Shown piece by piece: positions 8,227 through 17,134 of a DNA stretch of 64,000 nucleotides; the stretch's first letter is position 1; each line of letters opens with the position of its first letter. Location: NCBI RefSeq assembly GCF_023243075.1, contig NZ_JALKFZ020000179.1, positions 1-64,000 of the forward strand, written 5' to 3'. Source of the DNA: Frankia sp. AiPa1. GTDB taxonomy: Bacteria > Actinomycetota > Actinomycetes > Frankiales > Frankiaceae. Under the pieces are notes generated by a model. That model saw nothing but the letters and a program-made list of their open reading frames with translations, did not search any database and was not told where the DNA came from. The position numbers and the translations under genes are program-made.

Positions 8227-9564
8227 ATGACCCGCTCACAGATGCTCCTGGCCATGCAGTTCACCAGCGGCTACGGATCCGAGCCCGGGGCATGGCGGCT
8301 GCCCGGGGCGAACCTGTCCAGCTACACGGACATGGACCAGTTCGTGCGCTACGCACAGGCCGCCGAGCGCGGCAAGATCCAGCTGCTGTTCATCGCGGAC
8401 ACCCCGGTCCTGGACGTGGACCTGGAGACCGCGCACCCGCACCACCCCATCGACCCGATCATCGTCCTCACCGCCATCGCGCGGGAGACCGAGCGGATCG
8501 GCCTGGTCGCCACCGGCTCCACCACCTTCAACGAGCCCTTCAACCTCGCCCGCCAGTACAAGGCCCTCGACGTGATCAGCCGCGGTCGGGCCGGCTGGAA
8601 CGCGGTCGCCACCTCCCACCCGGCGGCCGCGGCGAACTTCGGCTCGCAGCTTCCACCCCGCGCGGAGAAGTACGAGCGCGCCCACGAGTTCGTCCAGATC
8701 GTGCAGGCGCTGTGGGGCAGCTGGGAGAAGGACGCCTGGGTCCTCGACGTCGAGGGCAAGCGGTTCGCCGACATGGGCAAGATCCAGCCGGTCAACCTGC
8801 AGGGCCGCCACGTCGCCTCCCGTGGCCCGCTGCCCATCCCGCCGTCCGAGCAGGGGCAGCCGGTCATCTTCCAGGCGGGCGGCGGCAGTTACGGCCTGGA
8901 GCTGGCGGGCCGGTACGCCGACGGCGTGTACGCCAACCCGATGACGATCGACGACGCCATCGCCCAGCGGGGCGCCCTGCGGGACACCGCCAAGCGGGCC
9001 GGGCGCGACCCGGACGAGGTGAAGATGTTCGCCGGCTTCATGCCGACCATCGCCTCCTCCCGCGACGCCGCCCTGGAGCGGCGCCGCTTCCTGGACGAGT
9101 CCGTCGACCTGCGCCAGCGCGTCCGCTACCTCGGCGCGATGATCGGTCTGCCGCTGAGCCACGAGCAGCTCGACAAGCCGCTGACCACGCGCCAGTTGGC
9201 CGATGCTGTACCCAGCCCGCACGATGCTCGCTCAGCCCGCGCCCTTGAGGTGGCGCGAGAGGGCTGGACTCTGCGGGATGTCCTGGCGCACGGCGTCATC
9301 GACTACCACCCGGTCGTCGCCGGCACCGCCACCGACGTGGCCGACCACATGCAGGAATGGTTCGAGGCCGGGGCCTGCGACGGCTTCTCGCTGGCCATCG
9401 ACGGTTACCACGACGGCGTCGACGCCTTCGTCGACCAGGTCGTCCCCCTCCTGCAGGAACGCGGCCTCTTCCACCACGACTACGAGGGCCCGACCCTGCG
9501 CGACCACCTCGGAGCCCGCGACCAGTACGGACTCGACCCCCGCGTCACAGAAACGGCCCGCTGA
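8227..9564 (+). CDS. LLM-class flavin-dependent monooxygenase (NtaA/SnaA/DszA type)
   Basis: A 445-residue TIM-barrel flavin monooxygenase. The family signatures are present in order: QLLFIADTPVL, GLVATGSTTFNEPFNLAR, GRAGWNAVATSHP, EKYERAHEFVQIVQALWGSW, and QAGGGSYGLELAGRYADGVY. Length matches the long NtaA/DszA branch, which uses reduced FMN delivered by a separate NAD(P)H:flavin reductase. A flavin reductase frame begins at the overlapping TGATG but is broken (9564-9745), so this enzyme must borrow reduced flavin elsewhere if active. The region near 9200-9240 diverges from the family but stays open. Substrate is unknown. Confidence 0.9.
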   Translation: MTRSQMLLAMQFTSGYGSEPGAWRLPGANLSSYTDMDQFVRYAQAAERGKIQLLFIADTPVLDVDLETAHPHHPIDPIIVLTAIARETERIGLVATGSTTFNEPFNLARQYKALDVISRGRAGWNAVATSHPAAAANFGSQLPPRAEKYERAHEFVQIVQALWGSWEKDAWVLDVEGKRFADMGKIQPVNLQGRHVASRGPLPIPPSEQGQPVIFQAGGGSYGLELAGRYADGVYANPMTIDDAIAQRGALRDTAKRAGRDPDEVKMFAGFMPTIASSRDAALERRRFLDESVDLRQRVRYLGAMIGLPLSHEQLDKPLTTRQLADAVPSPHDARSARALEVAREGWTLRDVLAHGVIDYHPVVAGTATDVADHMQEWFEAGACDGFSLAIDGYHDGVDAFVDQVVPLLQERGLFHHDYEGPTLRDHLGARDQYGLDPRVTETAR

Positions 9565-9745
9565 TGACCAACACCCACCTCCCCAGCACCGTGTCCCTGC
9601 AGGCTCCCAACTCCTGGCGATCATCCGCCGCACCAGACGCCTCGGCCTCAACATCCTCGGCCTCCACCAGGCTGGACCTGCCGCCACGTTCGCCCGGCCG
9701 GGCCGGGGCAAGTTCGACGACGTCTCGGTTGGTGAGCGTCCGGTA
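9564..9745 (+). pseudogene. Broken flavin reductase
   Basis: The ATG overlaps the stop of the monooxygenase (TGATG). The first codons read LPSTVSLQAPNSW; the frame then shifts by one, after which LAIIRRTRRLGLNILGLHQA and FARPGRGKFDDV follow. These are the consecutive motifs of the FMN-binding flavin reductase domain (..NSW.AIR..RFG.NVL...Q...A..FA), with a middle deletion and no C-terminal half. It was probably the partner reductase of the monooxygenase just upstream. Confidence 0.7.
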
Positions 9746-9769
9746 GTCGGCCTGCCAGGTGGCCGGTCA

Positions 9770-9905
9770 GTCACGGTGGAGGCGGACAGGCCGGCACCCG
9801 AGCCGAGGAACTGTTCGAGTGCGGGCACGAAATCGCCCGAGGACAGCCGCCGGGCGCCCTCCCGGACGATCTGTGGTCGGTAGGGGTACAGGTGTCCGAT
9901 CGGAT
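9770..9905 (-). pseudogene. Remnant of an IS256/mutator-like transposase
   Basis: The minus strand encodes EGARRLSSGDFVPALEQFLG and SGAGLSASTVTD, which resembles the LSxGDFVPALEQFLGxxAGLSxxxVTRL stretch of actinobacterial mutator-type (IS256-like) transposases. Only about 45 codons are left, without DDE residues or inverted repeats. It may mark the deletion that destroyed the flavin reductase and the IclR gene on either side. Confidence 0.45.
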
Positions 9906-10057
9906 GATCACCGTGTCGGCGAGGCCGAGGTAGTCGTCGTCGGCCGGTCCGCCTCCGACCTCCTCGCTGATCACGGTCTGCGATCCGAGCGTCGGTGCGG
10001 CGGGACCACTCATGGGACGCAGCGTAGAAGCGACTCGACCGACCACGAAGGGGCCTA

Positions 10058-10074
10058 GTTCCGCTCAGTGGAAG
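10058..10074. promoter_or_regulatory. IclR-type 5-7-5 palindrome upstream of the iclR remnant
   Basis: GTTCC-GCTCAGT-GGAAG, with a 7-bp centre and one mismatch in the arms, 11 bp before the GTG of the truncated IclR gene. The same layout recurs at 11006-11022 and 27605-27621. Confidence 0.45.
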
Positions 10075-10084
10075 AATCACCCGC

Positions 10085-10240
10085 GTGGCGGGGAACACGA
10101 GCGGCCCGGGCGCGACCGTCGTCGGACGGATCATGGCGATCCTCGGGACGTCGACGCCGCACCACACCCGGCTGCCACTGTCGGAGGTCGCGCGGCGGGC
10201 GGAACTGCCGCTCACGACGATCCATCGCCTCGTCGGCGAG
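10085..10240 (+). pseudogene. Truncated IclR family regulator (N-terminal HTH only)
   Basis: From GTG 10085 the frame reads GATVVGRIMAILGTSTPHHT and RLPLSEVARRAELPLTTIHR then LVGE, a normal IclR winged-helix start. Homology stops at about base 10240 and the frame runs on without meaning into the 3' end of the opposite-strand SDR gene. The effector domain (about 180 residues) is lost. A deletion or rearrangement breakpoint near 10240-10250 is implied. Confidence 0.7.
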
Positions 10241-10252
10241 TCCAGCGGATTT

Positions 10253-10987
10253 TCATCGACCATCATGGACCGTCTCTCCACCGTCCACCGCCAGCACCGC
10301 TCCGGTGATGAACGATGCTCGGGGCGAGAGGAGGAAGGATATCGGTTCGGCGACCTCGACCGGGGCGCCTAGTCGGCCCCGTGCGGTCAGAGTCGCGATG
10401 AAGTCGAGCGCGTCGGCGGAGTCGGAGACGTCGCCGCGGAGCATCGGCGTATCGGTGGGGCCAGGGCAGACGCAGTTCACGCGGATGCCCGAGGACGCGA
10501 GCTCGTGGGCGGCGGCCCGCGACCAGTGGATGAGCGCGGCCTTGGAGGCGGCGTACGCGGCGAAGTCGCGATAGGCACGCAGGCCCGTCGCGGAGGCGAC
10601 CGTGACAACGGACGGGCGGTCTCCCTCCGCGAGCAGGGGAAGGAACTGGGCGATCGCGTCGGCGGGAGCCGCCGCGTTGAGTGTGAGGAGCGCGCGGCGA
10701 GTCTCGGGAGAGGTGTCCGCGATGCTCCCGCGGTGGGAGGCTCCAGCCGTGATGACGAGGCCGTCAAGTGCCGACCAGCGCGCCCGGACCCGATCCACGA
10801 GGGCCGCCACCGACCTTTCGTCGAGGAGATCGACGTTGTCCCCGTCAGGGGTCGTCTGGAGATCCGCGGAGTGCACGATGGCTCCGTGACCGCGGCAGAG
10901 CTCGGCGGTCGCGGCGCCTATGCCCGAGGCCGCTCCGATAACGAGGATCCGACGTCCGGCCAGCTCGCCGCGAGCATTATCGATCAT
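10253..10987 (-). CDS. Short-chain dehydrogenase/reductase (SDR)
   Basis: A 244-residue classical SDR using NAD(P). It shows the cofactor motif ILVIGAASGIGAA, TLNAAAP (NAG-like segment), and the catalytic Ser-Tyr-Lys set VASATGLRAYRDFAAYAASK (YxxxK), then RVNCVCPGPTDTPM and ITGAVLAVDGG. The ATG at 10987 is chosen because GGAGGG sits 4 bp before it; an ATG at 10999 overlaps that ribosome site. It is divergent from the intact iclR gene and shares a 120-bp control region with it. Substrate is unknown. Confidence 0.9.
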   Translation of the reverse strand: MIDNARGELAGRRILVIGAASGIGAATAELCRGHGAIVHSADLQTTPDGDNVDLLDERSVAALVDRVRARWSALDGLVITAGASHRGSIADTSPETRRALLTLNAAAPADAIAQFLPLLAEGDRPSVVTVASATGLRAYRDFAAYAASKAALIHWSRAAAHELASSGIRVNCVCPGPTDTPMLRGDVSDSADALDFIATLTARGRLGAPVEVAEPISFLLSPRASFITGAVLAVDGGETVHDGR

Positions 10988-11005
10988 GATGCCCTCCATC
11001 GCGGG

Positions 11006-11078
11006 GTTTCATCAGGCGAAACACTTAGGTCCACATGCGTTACCTTGGGCGCAGGCTTAGGCCCATGAGACGTGGACC
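11006..11078. promoter_or_regulatory. Divergent SDR-iclR control region with palindromes
   Basis: GTTTC-ATCAGGC-GAAAC (11006-11022) is a perfect 5-7-5 palindrome of the type bound by IclR proteins, 19 bp from the SDR ATG. A second inverted pair, GGTCCAC (11028-11034) and GTGGACC (11072-11078), flanks the centre of the region. The resident IclR regulator is the likely ligand. Confidence 0.5.
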
Positions 11079-11109
11079 ACACACGTTCTGACCTCGGAGA
11101 GGAGACGAG

Positions 11110-11892
11110 GTGTCCGACGTTGGCCCGAAAAGCTCGTCACTGTCAGTGAGCCATGTGCGATCTGTCGACCGCGCTCTGGAGATCCTCACGTGCTTCAGCA
11201 GTGCCCACCCACGCCTGACGCTGACCGAGTTGGCGCAGGGAGTGGGGCTGTCGAAGGCGACTACTCTTCGTATCGCCGGTTCGCTGCTCGCCTACGGCGT
11301 CCTACGGCGTGACGAGGACGGCAGCTACCGGCTCGGCACCCGCCTGCTCGAGCTCGCGCCGGTCGCCGCGAAGGGTTCGCCCGTGGCGTCGGTGACCGAG
11401 CGGATCGTGGCGCGGCTGGCCGAGCGCACCGGCGAGACCGTCCTGGCCGCGGAGATCGACTGGCGCGACCGCAGCCTGGTGATCATCCAGCGCCGGGACG
11501 CCGAGCACGTGCTGGGCGTCCTGTCGCCGGTCGGCCGCAGGTCCCTGATCGCCAATGGCTGCATCGGGAAGGCCGCCCTGGCGAGTCTGCCGCGTGACCA
11601 GGTGGTGGAGCTGATGCCCGCGCTGCGGCTGCCGCGGCGCACCGACCGGAGCATCACCGACACCGACGCCTTCCTGGCCGAGATCGACCGGGCCAGGGAG
11701 CGCGGCTATTCCGTGGAGAGCGGTGAGTTCGCCACCGGTGTCGCGGGGGCGAGTGTGGTGGTGCTGGACAAGGGGCGGGCCGCCGGCGCCGTCGCCGTCA
11801 TCGCCCCGGTGTCGCGGTGCGGGTCGCGGCGGCTCACCGCCATCGGTGAGCTGGTGCGCGAGTGCGTCAGCCACGTCGCCGCCGGCCGATGA
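11110..11892 (+). CDS. IclR family transcriptional regulator
   Basis: A 260-residue regulator with an N-terminal winged helix (SVDRALEILTCFSSAHPRLT, LTELAQGVGLSKATTLRIAGSL) and a GAF-like effector domain (RTGETVLAAEIDWRDRSLVI, GRRSLIANGCIGKAALA, YSVESGEFATGVAGASVVV). The GTG is preceded by GGAGAGGAGACGAG. Members usually control aromatic or sugar catabolism. Its 3' end overlaps the opposite-strand ABC permease gene by 26 bp. It is next to the long aromatic/ABC operon and shares operator-like palindromes with the meta-pathway promoter at 27.6 kb, so it may control both. Confidence 0.92.
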   Translation: MSDVGPKSSSLSVSHVRSVDRALEILTCFSSAHPRLTLTELAQGVGLSKATTLRIAGSLLAYGVLRRDEDGSYRLGTRLLELAPVAAKGSPVASVTERIVARLAERTGETVLAAEIDWRDRSLVIIQRRDAEHVLGVLSPVGRRSLIANGCIGKAALASLPRDQVVELMPALRLPRRTDRSITDTDAFLAEIDRARERGYSVESGEFATGVAGASVVVLDKGRAAGAVAVIAPVSRCGSRRLTAIGELVRECVSHVAAGR

Positions 11893-12853
11893 TGGTGGAC
11901 ACGGCGACCGCGACGATCAGTACGCCGCCGTAGAAGACGTTGGAGATCCAGGCGGCCAGCCCCAGCTCCTGGAGACCGATGACGCCGGTGGCGAGGAAGT
12001 ACGTGCCGATCCAGGTGCCGATCGGATTGAAGCTGCCCGGGCGGACAACGGCCGTGCCGATGAACACTGCGGCGTAGGTGGGCAGGAGGTAGGTGCCCGA
12101 GGAGTTGGGGTCGAACCCGCCTACGCCGGTGACCAGCAGCACCCCTCCCCCGGCGCTGAGCAGCCCCGCGAGGACGAAGGCCCCGAAACGGATGCGGTTG
12201 ACCTGGACTCCCGCCAGCCGTCCGACTTCGCGGTTGGCGTGAACGAAGCGCATGTGGCGGCCGAGGGGCGTCAACGCGGTGACGTAGGCGACGATGAGGA
12301 CGAGGGCGATGCCGTAGTAAAACGAGATAGGCAGCCCGAATACGTCGGTGAGCGCGATTGCGGAGACGTGCGGGTCCAAGCCGCTGACGCTGTTGAGGTC
12401 GGTGCTCCACAAGGCGAGCCCGAGGAGCAGCGTGGACATGCCGAGGGTGACCACGATGGGGTTCACCCCGAGGTACACGATCAGCGCACCGTTGACGACA
12501 CCAACGAGAACGCCGGCGGCCAGGGCCGCGAGGCAGGCCACCGCGATGGGCACATGGTGCTGGACGGCCAGTACTGGCAGCAGTGTGGCGGCCAGGCCGA
12601 GCACTGAGGCGATGGACAGGTCCACGAACTCGCCGACCATGATCGTACACAGCACGGCCATCGCGAGGAACAGCAACGGCGCCTGCGACCCGAAGATCGT
12701 CTTGAAGGTGCCTGACGTGGCGAACTTCGATGGCTCCAGAACCGCGAAGACCAGTGCGAGCAGGATCCAGAGGCCGACCATGGTCCACCGCTCGGTGAAC
12801 CGGAGCACAGCTGCCGGCGCGCCGAGGCTCAGTTGCTTGGTCTCAGTTGCCAT
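11867..12853 (-). CDS. Sugar-type ABC transporter permease (RbsC/XylH family)
   Basis: A 328-residue integral membrane protein with about ten hydrophobic segments. Family hallmarks: FLAMAVLCTIMVGEFVDLSI, GVVNGALIVYLGVNPIVVTL (the loop that meets the ATPase), THANREVG-like VHANREVGRLAGVQV, and SSGTYLLPTYAAVFIGTAVV. It forms the channel of a carbohydrate-uptake class 2 importer with the ATPase encoded just upstream (10-bp overlap) and the lipoprotein at 14375-15529. The position as last gene of a ring-cleavage operon suggests uptake of an aromatic or glycosylated aromatic rather than a plain sugar. Confidence 0.9.
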   Translation of the reverse strand: MATETKQLSLGAPAAVLRFTERWTMVGLWILLALVFAVLEPSKFATSGTFKTIFGSQAPLLFLAMAVLCTIMVGEFVDLSIASVLGLAATLLPVLAVQHHVPIAVACLAALAAGVLVGVVNGALIVYLGVNPIVVTLGMSTLLLGLALWSTDLNSVSGLDPHVSAIALTDVFGLPISFYYGIALVLIVAYVTALTPLGRHMRFVHANREVGRLAGVQVNRIRFGAFVLAGLLSAGGGVLLVTGVGGFDPNSSGTYLLPTYAAVFIGTAVVRPGSFNPIGTWIGTYFLATGVIGLQELGLAAWISNVFYGGVLIVAVAVSTIIGRRRRG

Positions 12854-14393
12854 GGCGGGTGGCCCCCTCGAGTGTCGCTTCGGAGTAGATGCCGTCGAGT
12901 AAGGCCTCGACGGTGTGGCCGGCGGTCAGCTCGCGTCCACGGCCGCCGTGGACGAGGAGGATCCGGTCGCACAGCTCGATGAGTTCGGCCGGGTCGCTCG
13001 CGATGACCAGGACGGGTGTTCCGGTCGCCGCCTGGCGACGGATGGCGGAGTGGATGTCCCGCCGGGCGCCGACGTCGACGGCTTGGGTGGGCTCGTGGAG
13101 GACCAGGAGCCGCGGGCTGCCCAGCATGGCCCGTCCGACCAGGACCTTCTGCTGATTACCGCCGCTGAGCGTGCGCACCAGGGCGTCGGGGCGGGGCGGT
13201 CGGACGTCCAGTCCCTCGATCACCGCCCGCGTGTCCGCGTGCTGCCCGGCCCCGACCAGCGGCCGGATACCGCCACGGCGCAGCCGGGACAGCGCGATGT
13301 TGTCCTCGATCGACAACTCCAGTGCCAGGCCGCGGCGGGCTCGTTCGGCCGGGACGACGTGGATGCCCGCGTCTATGGACTTGCGAGGCGTCAGTCGGCG
13401 CAGGTCCAGCACGGTCTCGCCGAGGCGGAGCTCTCCCCGGCTGCCCGGGGTGCCGGTCAGTAAGGCGGGCACCTCCTCGTGACCTGAACCGGCCAGACCG
13501 GTGATACCGACGATCTCCCCGGCCGCCAGCGACACCGACAGGTCGGTGAGCAGTCCGCCGCCCACCTCCCGCAGCTGCAGCTCAGCGTGGCCTCCGGCCT
13601 TCGCGCTCGGGTGGGCGGCGGCCGTGTCCAGCGCGTGCCCGAGGATGAGCCGGGTCAGGTCAGGGGCGGTGAGCCCGGCCGTCGATGCGCCTGAGGCGAC
13701 GACGCGGCCGCTGCGAAGCACGGTGACGCGGTCGGCGAGCGTCAGCACCTCGTCGAGGTTGTGGCTGACGAGCAGTACGGCCGTGCCTTGTTCCGTGAGC
13801 GCCCGAGTGAGGTTGTGGAAGTGGCCGAGCGAGTCCGGTGGCAGCGCCCGCGTGGACTCGTCGAAAATGGCCAACCCTCCCCCGCTGGGCAGGTTGCGCA
13901 CGCTGCGGGCGATCGCGACGCTGACCTGGTCGGCGATCGGAAGGTCACCGACCAGGGCGTCGAGCGCGACCTGCTCGCCGACGCGCTCCAGCGCGTCGCG
14001 GGCCTGCTGAGTGGCGCGCCGCCGATTGATGAGGCGGGTGACCCTGTGCCGTGGCCATGAACCGACGCAGATGTTGTCGACGACGGAGTCGCCCGGGTTG
14101 AGCCCGAGGTCCTGGTGGACGACTGAGACTCCGAGGCTACGGAGATCCGCCGCGCGGGCGGGCAGTGCCAGGTGCCGGCCGTCGACCATCACCTTTCCCC
14201 CGGCGTCGGCGCCCTGGTAGCCAGTGAGGATCTTGACGATGGTGGACTTGCCGGAGCCGTTCTGCCCGACGAGCGCGTGGACCTCGCCGGGTGCGACGTC
14301 GAAGGCGGCGTCGTGGAGCACCCGGCTGAACCCGTGCGTCTTGGACAGCCCGGTGATGCTGAGGCGGTGCGGGCTCAATTGCCCAGTCCCCAC
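12843..14393 (-). CDS. Sugar-type ABC transporter ATP-binding protein (RbsA-like, two NBDs)
   Basis: A 516-residue fused ATPase. Domain 1 has an intact Walker A (GQNGSGKST) and Walker B (GLAIFDEST) but no LSGGQ; ADQVSVAIARSV stands in its place. Domain 2 has a degenerate Walker A (GLAGSGHEEV, no Lys) but an intact signature (LSGGNQQK) and a Walker B with His for Asp (LLVLHEPTQAVD). One complete composite ATP site can therefore form between Walker A of domain 1 and the signature of domain 2. It overlaps the permease start and, via a GTG at 14393, the end of the binding-protein gene by 19 bp. Confidence 0.9.
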   Translation of the reverse strand: MGTGQLSPHRLSITGLSKTHGFSRVLHDAAFDVAPGEVHALVGQNGSGKSTIVKILTGYQGADAGGKVMVDGRHLALPARAADLRSLGVSVVHQDLGLNPGDSVVDNICVGSWPRHRVTRLINRRRATQQARDALERVGEQVALDALVGDLPIADQVSVAIARSVRNLPSGGGLAIFDESTRALPPDSLGHFHNLTRALTEQGTAVLLVSHNLDEVLTLADRVTVLRSGRVVASGASTAGLTAPDLTRLILGHALDTAAAHPSAKAGGHAELQLREVGGGLLTDLSVSLAAGEIVGITGLAGSGHEEVPALLTGTPGSRGELRLGETVLDLRRLTPRKSIDAGIHVVPAERARRGLALELSIEDNIALSRLRRGGIRPLVGAGQHADTRAVIEGLDVRPPRPDALVRTLSGGNQQKVLVGRAMLGSPRLLVLHEPTQAVDVGARRDIHSAIRRQAATGTPVLVIASDPAELIELCDRILLVHGGRGRELTAGHTVEALLDGIYSEATLEGATRHGN

Positions 14394-15529
14394 AGCCGGG
14401 TGAACATCTGCTTGTAGGCGGTGCTGCCGTACCAGTCACCGGAGGTCTGTGCCTGGTTGGTGAGGTCCAGGCTCCCGATGTTGGCGGCGGTGAACAGCCG
14501 CAGCGGCACCTGGTAGGTGATGGGCGCGGCCCCGGTCAGCAGGCGCAGCAGTTGGTCGGACATCGCCCAGCCCTGGTAGGCGAAGTTCGTGCCGACGTCG
14601 GCGCGCAGGAACGTCCCCGACTTCAGCGTCTGGAGCTGCGCGAGGAGGCCGCCGGTGGAGGCGCCCTTGACCGCGTTGAGCTTCCCGGTCTGCTGGACGC
14701 CCTGCTGGGTCGGTGCGGCAAACGCGTCGAACTCCGAGACGACGTAGTCGGTCGTGGGGTTGGCGATCAGCGCGGCGCTGGTGGAGGAGGGCATCAGCGA
14801 GTAGTTGGCGGACTGGATCTTGTTGACCGTGACGGTGCAGGAGGAGCAGGCGCTCTTGAGGGCCGGAATGAAGCCGTTCTGTACGTAGGCGATCGGCGGC
14901 GGCGCATCGGTGACCTCGTTGATCAGTACCCCGGCCTTGCCGTGGCTGTCCGCGGCGATCCACTGGGCGAGGACCTGCAGTGCCTGCATCGGGTTGCCCG
15001 GGACGTAGGCGAGCGAGGCGTCGCCCGGCGAGTCACCGTCCGGGTTGGGCTCGTCGGCGATCACGACCGGGATGTGCGCCGCCTTGAGCTGCCGGATGCC
15101 CTCCGCCACGAACCCGGCAACGATCGAGTCGAAGACGACACCCGCCGCCTGGCCGTTGATGGCGCTGGTGACGCAGCCCGCGATCGTGGAGGGGTTGGCG
15201 TCTCCGCTGCAGGCGTGGACGCCGATGTGGGCGGTGCCGAGCGCCTCGGACAGGCTGGTCTGCACGAGTTGCGTGGTGGTGATCTGCGAGCTCAGCGGGA
15301 TGTACCAGACGGTCTTGCCGGCCAGGCTGGAGACGCCGGTGACGGCGGGGCCCGGCTCCTTGTAGGCGCTGTCCGCTGCCGGGGCCATGGCCTTGGTGAG
15401 GGAGGCGGACAGCGTCGGGGCGGAGGTGGGGGACGCTCCTTCGGAGCCCGCGTCGGAGCTACAGCCTGCTAACACGAGCCCGAAGGCGATGAAGGCTCCG
15501 GCGAGCCGGATGGCGGACGAACGTAACAT
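14375..15529 (-). CDS. Sugar-type ABC transporter substrate-binding lipoprotein
   Basis: A 384-residue periplasmic-binding-protein-fold lipoprotein. The signal peptide is followed by a lipobox (LVLAGCSSD), so the mature protein is tethered to the outer face of the membrane. Segments KTVWYIPLSSQ, GVVFDSIVAGFVAEGIRQL and AHIPVVIADEPNPDGD fit the Peripla_BP_4 (ribose-binding-like) family. Two Cys close together (SACSSCTV) may form a disulfide. It is the receptor of the importer encoded by the next two genes. A 58-bp gap separates it from the aldolase upstream. Confidence 0.9.
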   Translation of the reverse strand: MLRSSAIRLAGAFIAFGLVLAGCSSDAGSEGASPTSAPTLSASLTKAMAPAADSAYKEPGPAVTGVSSLAGKTVWYIPLSSQITTTQLVQTSLSEALGTAHIGVHACSGDANPSTIAGCVTSAINGQAAGVVFDSIVAGFVAEGIRQLKAAHIPVVIADEPNPDGDSPGDASLAYVPGNPMQALQVLAQWIAADSHGKAGVLINEVTDAPPPIAYVQNGFIPALKSACSSCTVTVNKIQSANYSLMPSSTSAALIANPTTDYVVSEFDAFAAPTQQGVQQTGKLNAVKGASTGGLLAQLQTLKSGTFLRADVGTNFAYQGWAMSDQLLRLLTGAAPITYQVPLRLFTAANIGSLDLTNQAQTSGDWYGSTAYKQMFTRLWGLGN

Positions 15530-15587
15530 GATGATGCCCTTCGGGGGGTTGGTGTCGGGGTGCGATGCGTTGCGGGTGTCGGGGCGA

Positions 15588-16262
15588 TCAGGCGCTGCGG
15601 ACCAGGTACTCCCAGGCGCGGGAGAGCTGGTCGGGGCCGTAGCACCGGTCGCGCTTGGCCAGGGCCTCGGGCTCGTCGGACCAGGTGAAGTCGGCGCCCA
15701 GCAGTCCGAGCTGCATCCGGCACGCCTTCTCCAGGAAGATCGCCGTCATGACCGCGGTCGGGACGTCGGGCCCGACGGTCACCAGCCCGTGCTGCCGGAG
15801 CAGAACGGCGTTGCGGTCGCCGAGCACGCCCGCGAGCGACGCGCCGAGGGCGGAGTCACGGACGAGGTCGCCGGTCTCCGTGAAGACAGGCAGGTCAGGG
15901 GGCCAGAACAGGGTGCCTTCGTGCCCGATCGGCCGTGGCGTCTGCCCGGTCGCCGCGAGGGCGACCGCGGACTCGGCGTGGCTGTGGACGACGGCTCCGA
16001 CATCGGGTCGCACGGCCATGATCTCGGTGTGGATCGGGTACTCCAGGTGGACCTTGCCGTCACCGTCGATCCGCCGCCCCGACCGGTCGATGCGGATGAC
16101 GCGGTCGGCGGTGATCTCCTTCAGGCCGAAGCCTGCCGCCTTCATCCACACTCCGTCACCCACCGGGTCGCGCTGCGACAGGTGCCCCCAGATCATGTCG
16201 GCGTTCCCGTTCGCCGCGAGGATGCGGCAGCCGAGCGCGACCTCCACCGCCGGGGCCGTCAC
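15588..16262 (-). CDS. Class II aldolase/adducin family protein
   Basis: A 224-residue zinc aldolase-fold protein. Visible motifs: GCRILAANGNADMIWGHLSQ, the metal-binding HSHAE in GAVVHSHAESAVALA, and the distal His of LLRQHGLVTVG. Members cleave phosphorylated or free hydroxy-acids, or act as decarboxylases or hydro-lyases. The GTG start overlaps the upstream hydrolase stop (GTGA). In this operon it could process the hydroxy-oxo acid left after ring cleavage and hydrolysis; that is inference. Confidence 0.88.
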   Translation of the reverse strand: MTAPAVEVALGCRILAANGNADMIWGHLSQRDPVGDGVWMKAAGFGLKEITADRVIRIDRSGRRIDGDGKVHLEYPIHTEIMAVRPDVGAVVHSHAESAVALAATGQTPRPIGHEGTLFWPPDLPVFTETGDLVRDSALGASLAGVLGDRNAVLLRQHGLVTVGPDVPTAVMTAIFLEKACRMQLGLLGADFTWSDEPEALAKRDRCYGPDQLSRAWEYLVRSA

Positions 16263-17134
16263 GGCCGGTCCTCAGTGAGGAAGTCACCGACGATCCGGTT
16301 GAACTGCTCGGGCTGTTCGTACATCGGCCAGTGACCCGCGCCAGTGATCATGTCGAAACGGGCGTTGGGCATGATCTCGCTGGCCCGGCGGCCGACCTCG
16401 GGAGGGGTGGTGGGGTTGTTGTCGGTCCACACGATGAGCGCCTGGTTCTCGATCCGCGCGAGCGCCGCCTCGTCGAACATGTGCGCCCGGTTCTCCGTGC
16501 TCGGCTGCTCGGCGACCAGCTTGGCCTGCGCCTTCTCGCTGCCGGGGAGGGTGTAGTAGCGGTACCGGCACTCGACCAGCTCGTCGGTCACGGACGCGGG
16601 GTCTGCCATGAGCCACTCCAGGCGGGCGCGGACGCTCTCGCGCGTGGGCGTCGCGGTGGCCTTGGCCGTGACGGCCTGGACCCGGGCGTGCACCTGCTCA
16701 CTCTCGGCGGCCCGGTCGGCCGTGGACAGCAGGACTCCGGCGCCGGTGACCGACACCAGCCGGGCCACGCGGTCGGGGTGGTGCAGGGCGGTGTAGAAGG
16801 CGGTCCAGCCGCCGAGCGACTGACCGACCAGATGAGCCCGGTCGGCCCCAATGGCGTCGAGGAAGCCGATGAGGTGCTCGGTGAAGATCGGAGCGTGGTA
16901 GGTGACGTCCTCGGGGCGGGCGGTGAGACCGTGGCCGAGAGCATCGATCGCGTAGACGCGCAGGCCCCGGTCGGCGAGCGGGCCGAGGTTGCGCAGGAAT
17001 GCCTCGGCGTGCCCGGTGAGGCCGCCCATGAGGATCACGGGCTCTCCCGCACCCGCCTCGATCGATCGGGTACGCCAGCCGGCGGCGTCGCGGAAGCGGA
17101 TCTCGGCGCCGAGTGCGTCGGTCCAGAAGGTCAC
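16259..17134 (-). CDS. Alpha/beta hydrolase, possible C-C bond hydrolase
   Basis: A 291-residue alpha/beta hydrolase. The nucleophile elbow is VGQSLGGW; the oxyanion area is VILMGGLTGHAEAF; a late GAGHWPMYEQPEQF supplies the catalytic His. The GTG at 17134 is chosen because it overlaps the upstream stop by 4 bp. Its opening FWTDALGAEIRF matches LWTDLLGAELRV of the next hydrolase, so the two are tandem paralogues. Proximity to a LigB dioxygenase suggests action on a ring-cleavage product. Ester hydrolysis cannot be excluded. Confidence 0.88.
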   Translation of the reverse strand: MTFWTDALGAEIRFRDAAGWRTRSIEAGAGEPVILMGGLTGHAEAFLRNLGPLADRGLRVYAIDALGHGLTARPEDVTYHAPIFTEHLIGFLDAIGADRAHLVGQSLGGWTAFYTALHHPDRVARLVSVTGAGVLLSTADRAAESEQVHARVQAVTAKATATPTRESVRARLEWLMADPASVTDELVECRYRYYTLPGSEKAQAKLVAEQPSTENRAHMFDEAALARIENQALIVWTDNNPTTPPEVGRRASEIMPNARFDMITGAGHWPMYEQPEQFNRIVGDFLTEDRP

